A stretch of 64,000 nucleotides of DNA from Paracidovorax konjaci (GTDB taxonomy: Bacteria; Pseudomonadota; Gammaproteobacteria; Burkholderiales; Burkholderiaceae_C). The notes under the pieces were generated by a model. The model had not been told where the DNA came from. It made no database searches and saw nothing but the letters and a program-made list of their open reading frames with translations. The position numbers were made by a program, and so were the translations under genes. The stretch lies in contig NZ_FOMQ01000017.1 of assembly GCF_900112675.1 (NCBI RefSeq), forward strand, positions 1-64,000. The letters are read 5' to 3'. Shown here piece after piece: positions 1 through 13,645 of the stretch. Numbering within the stretch: position 1 is the stretch's first letter; every line of letters starts with the position of its first letter.

Positions 1-13
1 CCTTTCTTTTGGG

Positions 14-43
14 TACTTTTCTTTGGCGAAGCAAAGAAAAGTG
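14..43. terminator. Strong hairpin repeat, probable bidirectional terminator
   Basis: A perfect 11-bp stem (ACTTTTCTTTG at 15-25 against CAAAGAAAAGT at 32-42) encloses a 6-base loop. T-rich and A-rich flanks would give a U tract on either strand. It lies downstream of the minus-strand gene ending at 209, so it could end that operon. Similar CTTTTCTTTG/CAAAGAAAAG hairpins are common between genes in Comamonadaceae (known pattern). Bases 44-154 hold nothing I recognise. Confidence 0.65.
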
Positions 44-154
44 CCTCGGCCGCCGGGCCGAGACCCGGCCCCGGGAAACAAACAAAAAACAAAACCCCGC
101 CACAGCACAGAGAGCCGCAGAGCCCAAAATCCCATCAATCCACTACAAAAACAA

Positions 155-194
155 TAGCAAACTATCCAATGAATCCGCCGGCATGAGGCGCCAA
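155..194 (+). repeat. Dispersed hairpin repeat, copy A
   Basis: Contains TAGCAAACTAT followed by AATGAATCCGCCGGCATG. It shares this core with copies at 13488-13541, 19351-19401, 22611-22670 and 51127-51175. The CTA/TAG arms around CAAA form a mini hairpin. It is intergenic, between the window-start hairpin and the gene ending at 209. Confidence 0.7.
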
Positions 195-208
195 AGGATC
201 AAAAAGCA

Positions 209-729
209 TCAACGCGGTTCACCCGGGGCAACCCCCGCCCCCTGCCTCACCACACACTCCCCAAACCCCACCAACAACCCCGCATCCGCCGCATGCACCC
301 ACGTGATCCCCCCGCCGCGCCGGCGCAGCAGGATCCGCGGCGCGATCACGCCCGAGAGCCACGGCCAGTGCACGATCTTGAAGCTCGCCACGTCCGCCGC
401 CCGCACGCGCTTGTCCCACAGCCAGGTCTGCACCAGCAGCCCGTCGGCCGCGATGAACCGGGTGCGGCTGAACACCATCCACCAGCCCACCCAGGCGATG
501 AGCACGCCGGCGAGGCCGAAGGTGGCGAGGCTGGCGAAGGTCCACTGCGCGCCCTGCAGCGCGGGCAGGGACCAGAGCGCGAACGCCGCCAGGCCGGCGA
601 CGATCACCACGGCGAGTGCACGCACCAGGGGCGGGAAGGCGGCGCTTTCGAGCGCGGAGGGCCCGCCGTTGCCGCTCTCGCCGCCCCGGCCGTGGCCATG
701 GCCGCTGTCGCCCGGGGCCGCCGTCATGG

Positions 730-733
<4 letters not shown>
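209..733 (-). CDS. Small membrane protein, PH-like fold suspected
   Basis: A 174-residue protein of unknown role. Its ATG at 733 overlaps the dctM stop as ATGA, so translation is probably coupled to the TRAP permease. A His/Gly-rich N-terminus is followed by two hydrophobic segments (about residues 36-55 and 66-86, the second ending GWWMVF). A soluble tail includes a stretch like FIAADGLLVQTWLWDKRV, which resembles the small beta-rich bacterial PH-like domains that follow paired helices. The reading frame and overlap make it a real gene. The PH assignment is inference and I know no function for it. Confidence 0.7.
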
Positions 734-2331
<1,598 letters not shown>

Positions 2332-2391
2332 GGGGGGTGTCTTCCTGGAGAAGTCGGGGTGGCGGGCGGCGGGCTCGGGCGCTGCGCGCCC

Positions 2392-2931
2392 TTATTGCAC
2401 CGGCTTCTCGTAATGGGGGCTGGTCTTGACGTGCCCCGTGAGGTAGGCCACGCGCTTGATGATCTCCGCCACGCCCTGCAGGAAGACCGCGCCGAAGCCC
2501 ACGGGCAGCAGCAGCGCCGCGGGCCAGCGGATCAGGCCGCCGATGTTGCCCGACATCTCCTTGGTCACGAACATGTTCCAGAAGAAGGGCCAGGTGAGCC
2601 AGGTGAGCAGGCCCATCACGGGCAGCAGGAAGAAGATGAGGCCGAACAGGTCCACGAAGACCGGGCCGCGGCCGCGCAGCTTGCCGTAGATGATGTCCAC
2701 GCGCACGTGCTCGTTGAGCTTGAGCACCAGCGGGGCGCCCAGCATCACGGTGGTGCCGAAGAGATACCACTGGATCTCGAGCCACGCGTTGGAGCTGAGG
2801 TCCAGGCCGTAGCGCGTGAGCGCGTTGCCTGCGGAAATCAATGCGGCGGCCAGTACGGCCCAGGCCGCGACCTTGCTGAGCTTGGTGGAAATCCAGTCCA
2901 TGCCGCTGGCCAGTTGGAGAAGTCCTGTCAC
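2392..2931 (-). CDS. dctQ: TRAP transporter small permease (DctQ family)
   Basis: A 179-residue four-helix subunit that pairs with DctM in the inner membrane. It shows the typical DctQ layout: helix 1 (WAVLAAALISAGNALTRY), an amphipathic stretch with WLEIQWYLFGTTVMLGAPLVLK, the conserved HVRVDI, a third hydrophobic span and a last one before AEIIKR. It is the first gene of the dctQ-dctM-membrane-protein operon. The upstream gap (2932-3117) separates it from a co-directional MscS-like gene. Length and motifs are standard. Confidence 0.92.
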   Translation of the reverse strand: MTGLLQLASGMDWISTKLSKVAAWAVLAAALISAGNALTRYGLDLSSNAWLEIQWYLFGTTVMLGAPLVLKLNEHVRVDIIYGKLRGRGPVFVDLFGLIFFLLPVMGLLTWLTWPFFWNMFVTKEMSGNIGGLIRWPAALLLPVGFGAVFLQGVAEIIKRVAYLTGHVKTSPHYEKPVQ

Positions 2932-3117
2932 GCTTGCTGTCTCCTGTCGTTCGTGGGGAGCGCGCGGCAGAAAACCATGGCGCCGCGTCCGCCCGGGATT
3001 AAAGCGGATCGTACGGCGCCTGGGCTGAGAAAAGGCTGACGCACGGGGGTGGGGTTTTCCCGTGCGCAGGGGCGGCGGCAGGGCATGGGGGCCGCCGGCC
3101 CCTGCGGAGATTCCGCC

Positions 3118-3885
3118 CTACGGCAGGGGATGGCGCGGCGGCGGGCGGTGGCCGGCGGCCGGCGGCGTGTGCGCCCCCGGGGTGTGGGCGGGCGGAATGT
3201 GCGGTGGCGGCGTGGCGGGGCGCTTGCGCGGCCACCATTCCTCAATGCACTCGGCCGCCCGGTCGCGCCCGCCCAGGCCGAAGGCCAGGGCCAGCGCGAA
3301 CACGATGCCGCCCAGCACGATCAGGAAGCTCTGGCGCACGATGTCGCCGCCGATGCGCAGCTGGTCGAGCGCGATCAGCACGGAGAACAGCACGATGGCG
3401 TACTGCGCCGCCTTGCCCAGCAGCACCGTGTCGGCCATGCCGGCGCGCCGGCAGTAGGCCGACACCATGTCGCCCACGAAGCGCGCGAAATACGTGCCCA
3501 GCGCCAGGATCAGCAGCGCGATGAACAGGTTGGGGATGAACCAGAGCACGCGGCTCAGCAGCGCGGTCACGTAGGACAGGCCCAGCCCGTTGAAGGCGAT
3601 CAGCAGCGCGGCCAGCAGCACCAGCCCATAGGCCAGCAGGCCGAAGAGGGCCGTGGTGTCGCCGCGCGCGCCGGCCTGGCGCAGGAAGCCGTCCAGGCCC
3701 GCGCGCTCGGTCAGCACCTGGAAGTTGATGGCGCGCAGGCCGCGCGTGACGGCGAAGCGCGCCGCCTTGGCGACCAGCCAGCCGCCTGCGATGACGAGCA
3801 GGGCGACCAGGATGCGCGGCAGGTACGCGCCGAGCTGGAACAGCATGGCGCGCGCCGGCTCCAGGTGGATGGCTAAGTTGTCCAT
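3118..3885 (-). CDS. MscS-type transmembrane-helix protein lacking the channel beta domain
   Basis: A 255-residue inner-membrane protein with four to five hydrophobic helices, rich in the AxxLxxLxxGxxLAK/FxGD pattern of the conserved TM-helix domain found beside MscS channels (for example RILVALLVIAGGWLVAKAAR near residue 25). The MscS pore helix and beta domain are missing. After FGLGGRDRAAECIEEWW the protein ends in a Pro/His-rich tail of about 40 residues. It lies 76 bp downstream of treS on the same strand and may be its last operon gene, which would suit a role in osmotic stress (inference). The start at 3885 gives the first helix a normal N-terminus. Confidence 0.8.
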   Translation of the reverse strand: MDNLAIHLEPARAMLFQLGAYLPRILVALLVIAGGWLVAKAARFAVTRGLRAINFQVLTERAGLDGFLRQAGARGDTTALFGLLAYGLVLLAALLIAFNGLGLSYVTALLSRVLWFIPNLFIALLILALGTYFARFVGDMVSAYCRRAGMADTVLLGKAAQYAIVLFSVLIALDQLRIGGDIVRQSFLIVLGGIVFALALAFGLGGRDRAAECIEEWWPRKRPATPPPHIPPAHTPGAHTPPAAGHRPPPRHPLP

Positions 3886-3961
3886 GGGGTGAAACCTCCT
3901 CGTGTGGGGTGGGGCCCGCGGGCGGGCAGCGGGTGCAGGGCGGCCGGGGGCCGGGGCGCCG

Positions 3962-7414
<3,453 letters not shown>

Positions 7415-7429
7415 GGAGGGATTCTTCGC

Positions 7430-9637
7430 TCACTGGAAGGGATCGGTGTCGCCGGCACCCGCGATGCGGCGCCGCACGGCGAAGATGTGCGCGGGCGCGC
7501 GGTACGGGTCGAGCAGGATGTAGTGGTGCTCGCCCTGCCAGACGAAGCGCTGCTGGCTCAGCAGGTCGTGCATCAGCCAGTCGGCGGCGGGCGGATCGCC
7601 GGCCGCGATGGCGATGTCGGCCGGCGTGAGGCGCATCCAGCCCGACTGCGCGTGGTGCGGGTCGAGGTTCACCACCGTCACCACCACGTCGCGCCCATCG
7701 GGCGAGCGCTTGAGGTAGGCCAGCAGCATGTCGTTGTCCACCGGCAGGAAACGCAGGCTGTGGTCGGCCTGCAGGGCCGGGTTCTCGCGGCGGATGCGGT
7801 TCACGCGGGTGATGAGCGGGCGCAGGTGGCCGGGGCGGTCCAGGTCCCAGTGGCGCAGCTGGTACTTCTCGGAGTCGCGGTATTCCTCGCTGCCGGGCTC
7901 GCGCGGCACGTGCTCCAGCAGCTCGTAGGCCGGGCCGTAGACGCCGTAGTTGGCCGAGAGCGTGGCCGCCAGCACGAAGCGCAGCGCGAACATCGCGGGC
8001 TGGCCGCTCTGCAGCTGCTCGTGCAGGATGTCCGGCGTGTTGGGCCAGGCGTTGGGGCGGAAGTAATCGCGGCCCGGCGCGGTGTTCAGCTCGGTGAAGT
8101 AGTCGGCCAGTTCCTGCTTGCTGTTGCGCCAGGTGAAGTAGGTGTAGGACTGCGTGAAGCCGCGCTTGGCCAGGCCGTGCATCACCTTGGGCCGCGTGAA
8201 GGCCTCGGCCAGGAAGACCGTGTCGGGGTATTCGCGCTGGATGTCCGCGATCACCCATTCCCAGAAGCCGAAGGCCTTGGTGTGCGGGTTGTCCACGCGG
8301 AAGATGCGCACGCCCTCGCCGATCCAGTGCGCGAACACGCTGCGCAGTTCCTGCCACAGGGCCTGCCAGTCCTCGCATTCGAAGTGGAAGGGGTAGATGT
8401 CCTGGTACTTCTTGGGCGGGTTCTCGGCGTACTGCACGGTGCCGTCGGGCCGCCAGCGGAACCAGTCGGGGTGCTCGCGCACGTAGGGGTGGTCGGGCGC
8501 GCACTGGAAGGCGATGTCCAGCGCGATCTCGATGCCGTGCTCGCGCGCGCGGGCCACCAGGTGGCGGAAGTCCTCGGCCGTGCCCAGCTCGGGCAGGATC
8601 GACTTGTGCCCGCCCTCGTCGGCGCCGATCGCCCAGGGGCTGCCCACGTCGCCGGGCTCGGGCGTGAGCGTGTTGTTGCGGCCCTTGCGCTGCACGCGGC
8701 CGATCGGGTGGATCGGCGGGAAGTACAGCACGTCGAAACCCATCTCCGCGATGGCCGGCAGGCGCGATTCCACGTCGCGCAGGGTGCCGTGCATGCCGGC
8801 CACCGGGGCCGTGGAGCGCGGGAACAGTTCGTACCAGGTGCTATAGCGCGCGCGCTCGCGGTCCGCGCGCAGCGGCAGCGCGGCGGCGTAGCGCGCCTCC
8901 AGGGTGCGGTCGGGGTGCCGGCGCATCGCCTCGGCCGCGGCCTCCTGCAGCGCCAGCGCCTTGAGCGCTTGCGCGTTGTCCTGGCCCAGCGCCTCGCGCT
9001 CGAGCGTGTCGGCCCATCCCTCCAGCAGGCGCGCATCGGCGGGCGCGGAGCGGGCGGCGGCGCGCATGGCGGCGGCCCGTGCCTCGGCCGCGCCCACGCG
9101 GGCTGCCACGCGGATGTCGGCCGCGTCCACGCGGCGCTCCATGTCGCGGCGCCACGACTCGAAGCCGTCCACCCAGGCCACCACGGTGTAGCGGTAGAGG
9201 CCCGGCTCGGGCGGCGTGAACTCGGCCCACCATTCGTCGTTCGGCTCGGGGTGCATGGGCACCTCGGCGGGCGCGGTGCCGCCAGCGGGGGCGGCCCCAT
9301 CGCCATCGTCGCGCCACCACTGCAGCATCGCGCGCGGCACGTCGTGCCCATCGGTGAAGCAGTGCGCGGTGACGCGCACGGGCTCGCCCGCGACGCGCTT
9401 GACCGCGAAGCGGCCGCCGTCCACGGCGGGCAGCACGGCATCGATCACCGCGCGCGCGCGGCCCGCGTCGCCGGGCGGCAGCGTGGAAGCCGGTACGGCC
9501 CCCGCGGCGCGCGGCGCGGTGGCCACGGGGAACTGCCGGCCGCTGCCAGCGGCCTGCGGGGCTGTGGAGGAAGGGGCGGTGGCCGGCGCGGGCTGCGCGG
9601 CGCGGGACGAGGGCGCGGAGTCAGGCGGTGAGGGCAT
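7430..9637 (-). CDS. glgE: Alpha-1,4-glucan:maltose-1-phosphate maltosyltransferase
   Basis: A 735-residue GH13_3 enzyme that adds maltosyl units from maltose 1-phosphate to growing alpha-1,4-glucan in the cytosol. It has an Ala/Pro-rich leader (1-60), an N-terminal beta-sandwich, an inserted helical region rich in Ala (about 165-260) and the catalytic barrel. The nucleophile is D449 in FRVDNPHTK and the acid/base is E478 in FLAEAF. YFPPIHPIG near 305 is typical of GlgE. Its start overlaps the end of glgB by 17 bp and treS follows 15 bp downstream, so all GlgE-pathway steps sit in one operon. Confidence 0.96.
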   Translation of the reverse strand: MPSPPDSAPSSRAAQPAPATAPSSTAPQAAGSGRQFPVATAPRAAGAVPASTLPPGDAGRARAVIDAVLPAVDGGRFAVKRVAGEPVRVTAHCFTDGHDVPRAMLQWWRDDGDGAAPAGGTAPAEVPMHPEPNDEWWAEFTPPEPGLYRYTVVAWVDGFESWRRDMERRVDAADIRVAARVGAAEARAAAMRAAARSAPADARLLEGWADTLEREALGQDNAQALKALALQEAAAEAMRRHPDRTLEARYAAALPLRADRERARYSTWYELFPRSTAPVAGMHGTLRDVESRLPAIAEMGFDVLYFPPIHPIGRVQRKGRNNTLTPEPGDVGSPWAIGADEGGHKSILPELGTAEDFRHLVARAREHGIEIALDIAFQCAPDHPYVREHPDWFRWRPDGTVQYAENPPKKYQDIYPFHFECEDWQALWQELRSVFAHWIGEGVRIFRVDNPHTKAFGFWEWVIADIQREYPDTVFLAEAFTRPKVMHGLAKRGFTQSYTYFTWRNSKQELADYFTELNTAPGRDYFRPNAWPNTPDILHEQLQSGQPAMFALRFVLAATLSANYGVYGPAYELLEHVPREPGSEEYRDSEKYQLRHWDLDRPGHLRPLITRVNRIRRENPALQADHSLRFLPVDNDMLLAYLKRSPDGRDVVVTVVNLDPHHAQSGWMRLTPADIAIAAGDPPAADWLMHDLLSQQRFVWQGEHHYILLDPYRAPAHIFAVRRRIAGAGDTDPFQ

Positions 9638-11579
9638 GGCGTGCAGGCTCCTGTCGAAGGATGAGGGTGGAGAGCGGCGGCAGCGTGAGGCAGATCGACT
9701 GCGCCCAGTGGTGCGAGCGCACGGGAGCGGCCTCTACGCCGCCCAGGTTCCCCCAGCCGGCACCGCCGAATTCGCGCGCATCGGTGTTGACCACCTCGCG
9801 CCAGTAGCCGTCGCCGGGTACGCCGACGAGGTAGTTCTCGCGCGGCACCGGCGTCATGTTGCAGACCACCAGCACGGGGCCGGCGCCCTGCTGGCGGGAG
9901 CGCTCGCCGGGCTTGCGCAGGAAGGCGATCACGCTCTGGTTGGCATCGTCGGCCTGCACCCACTGGAAGCCGTCGCCCGAGAAATCGACGTCGTGCAGCG
10001 CGGGCTCGCTGCGCAGCACGCGGTTCAATTCGCGCACCAGGCGCTGCACGCCGCCGTGCAGCGGGCCGTCGCAGACCCACCATTCGAGTTCGCCCTCGTG
10101 CGTCCATTCGCGGCGCTGGCCGAATTCGCCGCCCATGAAGAGCAGCTTCTTGCCCGGGTGGGCCCACATGAGGCCGAACAGCGCGCGCAGGTTGGCGAAC
10201 TGCTGCCACTCGTCGCCCGGCATCTTGTTGACGAGCGATCCCTTGCCGTACACCACCTCGTCGTGCGAGAGCGGCAGCACGAAGTTCTCGTTGAACGCGT
10301 ACACCAGCGAGAACGTCAGCTTGTGGTGGTGGTGGCGGCGGTTGATGGGGTCTTCCTTCAGGTACGACAGCGTGTCGTTCATCCAGCCCATGTTCCATTT
10401 CATGCCGAAGCCCAGGCCGTTCATCTCCACGGGCCGCGAGACCATCGGCCAGGCCGTGGATTCCTCCGCGATGCTCACCGTGTCCGGGTGGTCGCGGTAC
10501 ACGGCGCGGTTCAGCAACTGCAGGAACTCGATCGCCTCCAGGTTCTCCCGCCCGCCGTGGCGGTTGGGGATCCATTCGCCGTGCTTGCGCGCGTAGTCGA
10601 GGTAGAGCATCGAGGCCACCGCGTCCACGCGCAGGCCGTCCAGGTGGTACTTGTCCAGCCAGAAGAGCCCCGACGAGATCAGGAAGCTGCGCACCTCGTG
10701 CCGGCCGTAGTTGAAGATGGCCGAACTCCATTCGGGGTGGAACCCCTGGCGCGGGTCGGAATGCTCGAAGAGGTGCGTGCCGTCGAATTCGGCCAGCCCG
10801 TGGCCGTCCACCGGAAAGTGCGAGGGCACCCAGTCCAGCAGCACCCCGATGCCGCGCTGGTGCAGGTGGTCCACGAAGTACATGAAATCCTGCGGCGTGC
10901 CGTAGCGCGACGTGGGCGCGAAGTAGCCCGTGGTCTGGTAGCCCCAGGAGCCGTAGAACGGGTGCTCGGTGATGGGCATCAGCTCCACGTGCGTGAAGCC
11001 CATGGAGTGCACGTAGTCGGCGAGCGCGTGGGCCAGCTCGCGGTAGTTCATGAATTGGCCGTCCTTGCGGCGCCAGGAGCCGGCATGCACCTCGTAGATG
11101 GACATGGGCGCGTCCAGCGCGTTGCGCGGCCCGCGCGTGGCCATCCACTCGGCGTCCTGCCATGCGTAGCCCTCCAGCGCCCACACGCGGGACGCCGTGG
11201 CCGGTGGCAGCTCCGCGCAGGTGGCGAAGGGGTCGGCCTTCTCCAGCACGCGGCCGCCGTGGTTCGAGACGATGCGGTACTTGTACGCCTGCCCGTGCGC
11301 GGCGTGGGGTACGTAGCCTTCCCACACGCCGCTGTCGTCGGTGCGGCGGGCGAGGTGGTCGGCGTCGGGGTTCCAGCCGTTCCAGTCGCCGATCACGGAG
11401 ACCGAGGCCGCGTTCGGCGCCCATACGGCGAAGTCCGCGCCGCGCGCGTCCTGCGCCCCGGCGCCGCCGCCGGAGCCCCGCAAGTGGCAGCCCAGGGACT
11501 GGTAGAGGCGCGCATGCGTGCCTTCGCGCATCAGGTAGGCGTCGTGGGCGGTCAGCAGGGGGGAAGCGTTGGACGGCAC
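9621..11579 (-). CDS. glgB: 1,4-alpha-glucan branching enzyme
   Basis: A 652-residue GH13 enzyme that makes alpha-1,6 branches in the glucan built by GlgE. It has an N-terminal CBM48 sandwich (FAVWAPNAASVSVIGDWNGW near 50-70) and a catalytic barrel with nucleophile D319 in LRVDAVASML and acid/base E372 in SIAEEST. I chose the GTG at 11579 because conserved GlgB sequence (LTAHDAYLMREGTH) starts about 9 residues later. An in-frame ATG further upstream (11678) adds 33 residues that do not look like the family. It lacks the extra N1 domain of the E. coli enzyme, as many shorter GlgBs do. It is first gene of the glgB-glgE-treS operon. Confidence 0.94.
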   Translation of the reverse strand: MPSNASPLLTAHDAYLMREGTHARLYQSLGCHLRGSGGGAGAQDARGADFAVWAPNAASVSVIGDWNGWNPDADHLARRTDDSGVWEGYVPHAAHGQAYKYRIVSNHGGRVLEKADPFATCAELPPATASRVWALEGYAWQDAEWMATRGPRNALDAPMSIYEVHAGSWRRKDGQFMNYRELAHALADYVHSMGFTHVELMPITEHPFYGSWGYQTTGYFAPTSRYGTPQDFMYFVDHLHQRGIGVLLDWVPSHFPVDGHGLAEFDGTHLFEHSDPRQGFHPEWSSAIFNYGRHEVRSFLISSGLFWLDKYHLDGLRVDAVASMLYLDYARKHGEWIPNRHGGRENLEAIEFLQLLNRAVYRDHPDTVSIAEESTAWPMVSRPVEMNGLGFGMKWNMGWMNDTLSYLKEDPINRRHHHHKLTFSLVYAFNENFVLPLSHDEVVYGKGSLVNKMPGDEWQQFANLRALFGLMWAHPGKKLLFMGGEFGQRREWTHEGELEWWVCDGPLHGGVQRLVRELNRVLRSEPALHDVDFSGDGFQWVQADDANQSVIAFLRKPGERSRQQGAGPVLVVCNMTPVPRENYLVGVPGDGYWREVVNTDAREFGGAGWGNLGGVEAAPVRSHHWAQSICLTLPPLSTLILRQEPARHALTA

Positions 11580-11727
11580 GGTGGAGATCCTGAAAATGGT
11601 CGTGGAAAAACGAAAGCAAGGCGGAGGAGGAACAACGGCTGCCTGCACGACCCCGTCGGCAAGGGACCATTGGCGCACGCATGCCGCGGTCGAGCTCGCG
11701 CGGCAGTGGCGACTGGGTCTGTAGGAC

Positions 11728-11744
11728 GGCGCCGCTTGGGCGCC
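11728..11744 (-). terminator. GC-rich hairpin downstream of the BCCT gene
   Basis: GGCGCC repeated as a perfect inverted repeat around a 5-base loop, 14 bases after the BCCT stop codon. It has no T tract, so it would be a weak or Rho-assisted stop. It separates the BCCT gene from glgB on the same strand. Confidence 0.35.
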
Positions 11745-11757
11745 GGCCCGGAGCGGG

Positions 11758-13401
11758 TCACTCGCGCATCACCATCTCCCGCATGCGGCGGCGCAGCGCG
11801 CGTTCGCGCAGGCGCTCGGCCTCGTGGTCCTCGCGCACGGCGCGCAGCAGCGCCACGGCCATCAGCACGAGCACCAGCGCGAAGGGCAGGGCGAACACGA
11901 TGGTGGCCGTCTGCACGGCCTGCAGCCCGCCCGCGAACAGCAGCGACAGCGCGATGCCGGCCACCAGCAGGCCCCAGGCGATCTTCACGCGGGCGGAAGG
12001 ATCCGGGTCGCCGCGCGTGCTCATGGTGCCCAGCACCAGCGTGGCCGAATCGCCCGAGGTGACGAAGAACACCACCACCAGCACCGTCGCCACGATGGAC
12101 ATCGCCATCCCGAGCGGCATGGCCGAGAACATCGCGAACATCGCCGTGGCCGGATCGGCCTGCGCCGCGGCCGAGAGCGGCACCTGCTGGAAGATCTCCA
12201 GGTGCAGCGCGGTGCCGCCGAAGATCGAGAACCACATGAAGCCCACGAGGCTGGGCGCGATCACCGTGCCCAGCACGAACTCGCGGATCGTGCGCCCGCG
12301 CGAGACGCGCGCGATGAACAGGCCCACGAACGGCGACCACGCGATCCACCACGACCAGTAGAAGATCGTCCAGTCGCCCACCCAGGAGCTGTCCCGGAAC
12401 GGCGACATGCGCAGGCTGGTGCGTACGAACTCGCTCAGGTAGGCCCCCAGCGTGTTGGTGAAGGTGTTCACCAGCGACACCGTGGGGCCGATCAGGAACA
12501 CCGCCAGCGCCAGCAGCGCCGCCAGCAGCAGGTTGGCGCTGGAGAGCCACTTGATGCCCCGGTCCACCCCGCTCACGGCCGAGGTGATGAACATCGCCGT
12601 GGTGACGACGATGATCGCGGCCTGCGGCCAGGGCCCCACCGGGATGCCGAAGACGGCCTGCAGCCCGCCGTTGATCTGCGCGGCGCCCATGCCCAGCGAG
12701 GCCGCCACGCCGAAGGCCGTGGCCACCACCGCCAGCACGTTCACGAGCGGCGACAGATGGCGCATGCCGCGCCAGGGCAGCGATTCGGTGGCCGAGCTGA
12801 CCAGCGCCGGGGCCTGCCGGCGGAACTGGAAGAACGCGATCGCCAGCCCCACCACCCCGTAGATCGCCCAGGGGTGCAGCCCCCAGTGGAAGAAGGCATA
12901 GCGCATCGCCGCGCCCGCGGCCTCCGGCGTCTGCGCGGCCACGCCCGGCGGCGGCAGGCCGTAATGCGACACCGGCTCCGCCACGCCCCAGAACACCAGC
13001 CCGATGCCCATGCCCGCAGCGAACAGCATCGCGAACCAGGTGGCGGTGGAGAACTCGGGCTCCTCGTCCTCGTCGCCCAGTTTCAGGTCGCCGTAGCGGC
13101 TGAGCGCCAGGAAGAGCGCCAGCCCCACCAGCCCCAGCACCACCCACAGGTACAGCCACCCGAAATTGCGCGTGATGCTGGCCAGCAGCGTGCCGAAGAA
13201 GGTGCCCAGCGTGGCCGGCGAGGCCAGCCCCCAGAGCACGATGAGCGCGATCACCCCGGCCGAGACGGTGAGCTGCAGGTTGCTGCGCGCCGCGTGCCAG
13301 GCGCGGGTGAACGGCGAGCCCGCCGCGGGGGTGGGAGAGGGGGCGGACGGCGGAGGGGACGGCGGCGGGGAGGAAGGCGGGGACGGCGGAGAAATCGGCA
13401 T
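11758..13401 (-). CDS. BCCT-family betaine/choline/carnitine transporter
   Basis: A 547-residue, 12-helix inner-membrane symporter for compatible solutes such as glycine betaine, choline or carnitine. Hallmarks: GMGIGLVFWGVAEPVSHY near 120-135, FFHWGLHPWAIYGVVGLAIAF (the family signature with aromatic betaine-site residues) and SPFVGLFIARVSRGRTIREF. The ATG at 13401 follows the Thr/Arg-rich upstream frame; residues 1-25 are a Pro/Ser tail and the first helix starts near 40. The C-terminus is short and Arg-rich (RERALRRRMREMV), which in BetP-type carriers helps osmosensing (known of the family). Substrate cannot be named. It sits beside the trehalose/glucan operon. Confidence 0.92.
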   Translation of the reverse strand: MPISPPSPPSSPPPSPPPSAPSPTPAAGSPFTRAWHAARSNLQLTVSAGVIALIVLWGLASPATLGTFFGTLLASITRNFGWLYLWVVLGLVGLALFLALSRYGDLKLGDEDEEPEFSTATWFAMLFAAGMGIGLVFWGVAEPVSHYGLPPPGVAAQTPEAAGAAMRYAFFHWGLHPWAIYGVVGLAIAFFQFRRQAPALVSSATESLPWRGMRHLSPLVNVLAVVATAFGVAASLGMGAAQINGGLQAVFGIPVGPWPQAAIIVVTTAMFITSAVSGVDRGIKWLSSANLLLAALLALAVFLIGPTVSLVNTFTNTLGAYLSEFVRTSLRMSPFRDSSWVGDWTIFYWSWWIAWSPFVGLFIARVSRGRTIREFVLGTVIAPSLVGFMWFSIFGGTALHLEIFQQVPLSAAAQADPATAMFAMFSAMPLGMAMSIVATVLVVVFFVTSGDSATLVLGTMSTRGDPDPSARVKIAWGLLVAGIALSLLFAGGLQAVQTATIVFALPFALVLVLMAVALLRAVREDHEAERLRERALRRRMREMVMRE

Positions 13402-13487
13402 CCGGGCAGTGTGGTGACGGACGCGGCCCGGGTCTGTCAGCCGATGCCGGCAACGGTCGAGCCGTGCCGGTGCGCATTGCATGGGTC

Positions 13488-13541
13488 ATTTCGGCTCCAT
13501 GCCGCCGATTCCATTCGATAGTTTGCTATCAAATAAATAGC
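13488..13541 (-). repeat. Dispersed hairpin repeat, copy B
   Basis: Reading on the minus strand: GCTATTTATTTGATAG, then CAAACTATCGAATGGAATC, then GGCGGCATGGAGCCG. GATAG and CTATC pair around CAAA. It lies between the BCCT gene and the end of modC; the rest of 13402-13645 shows no gene. Confidence 0.8.
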
Positions 13542-13645
13542 ATGTCGGGTGCGCCTGCGCGGCGCGGCGTCCCCGGCCCGCGCAGGCCGTCGTACGGGGC
13601 GGGGCGGCCCTGCGGACCGCCCGGCCGTGCGGGCCGCGCACCGGC

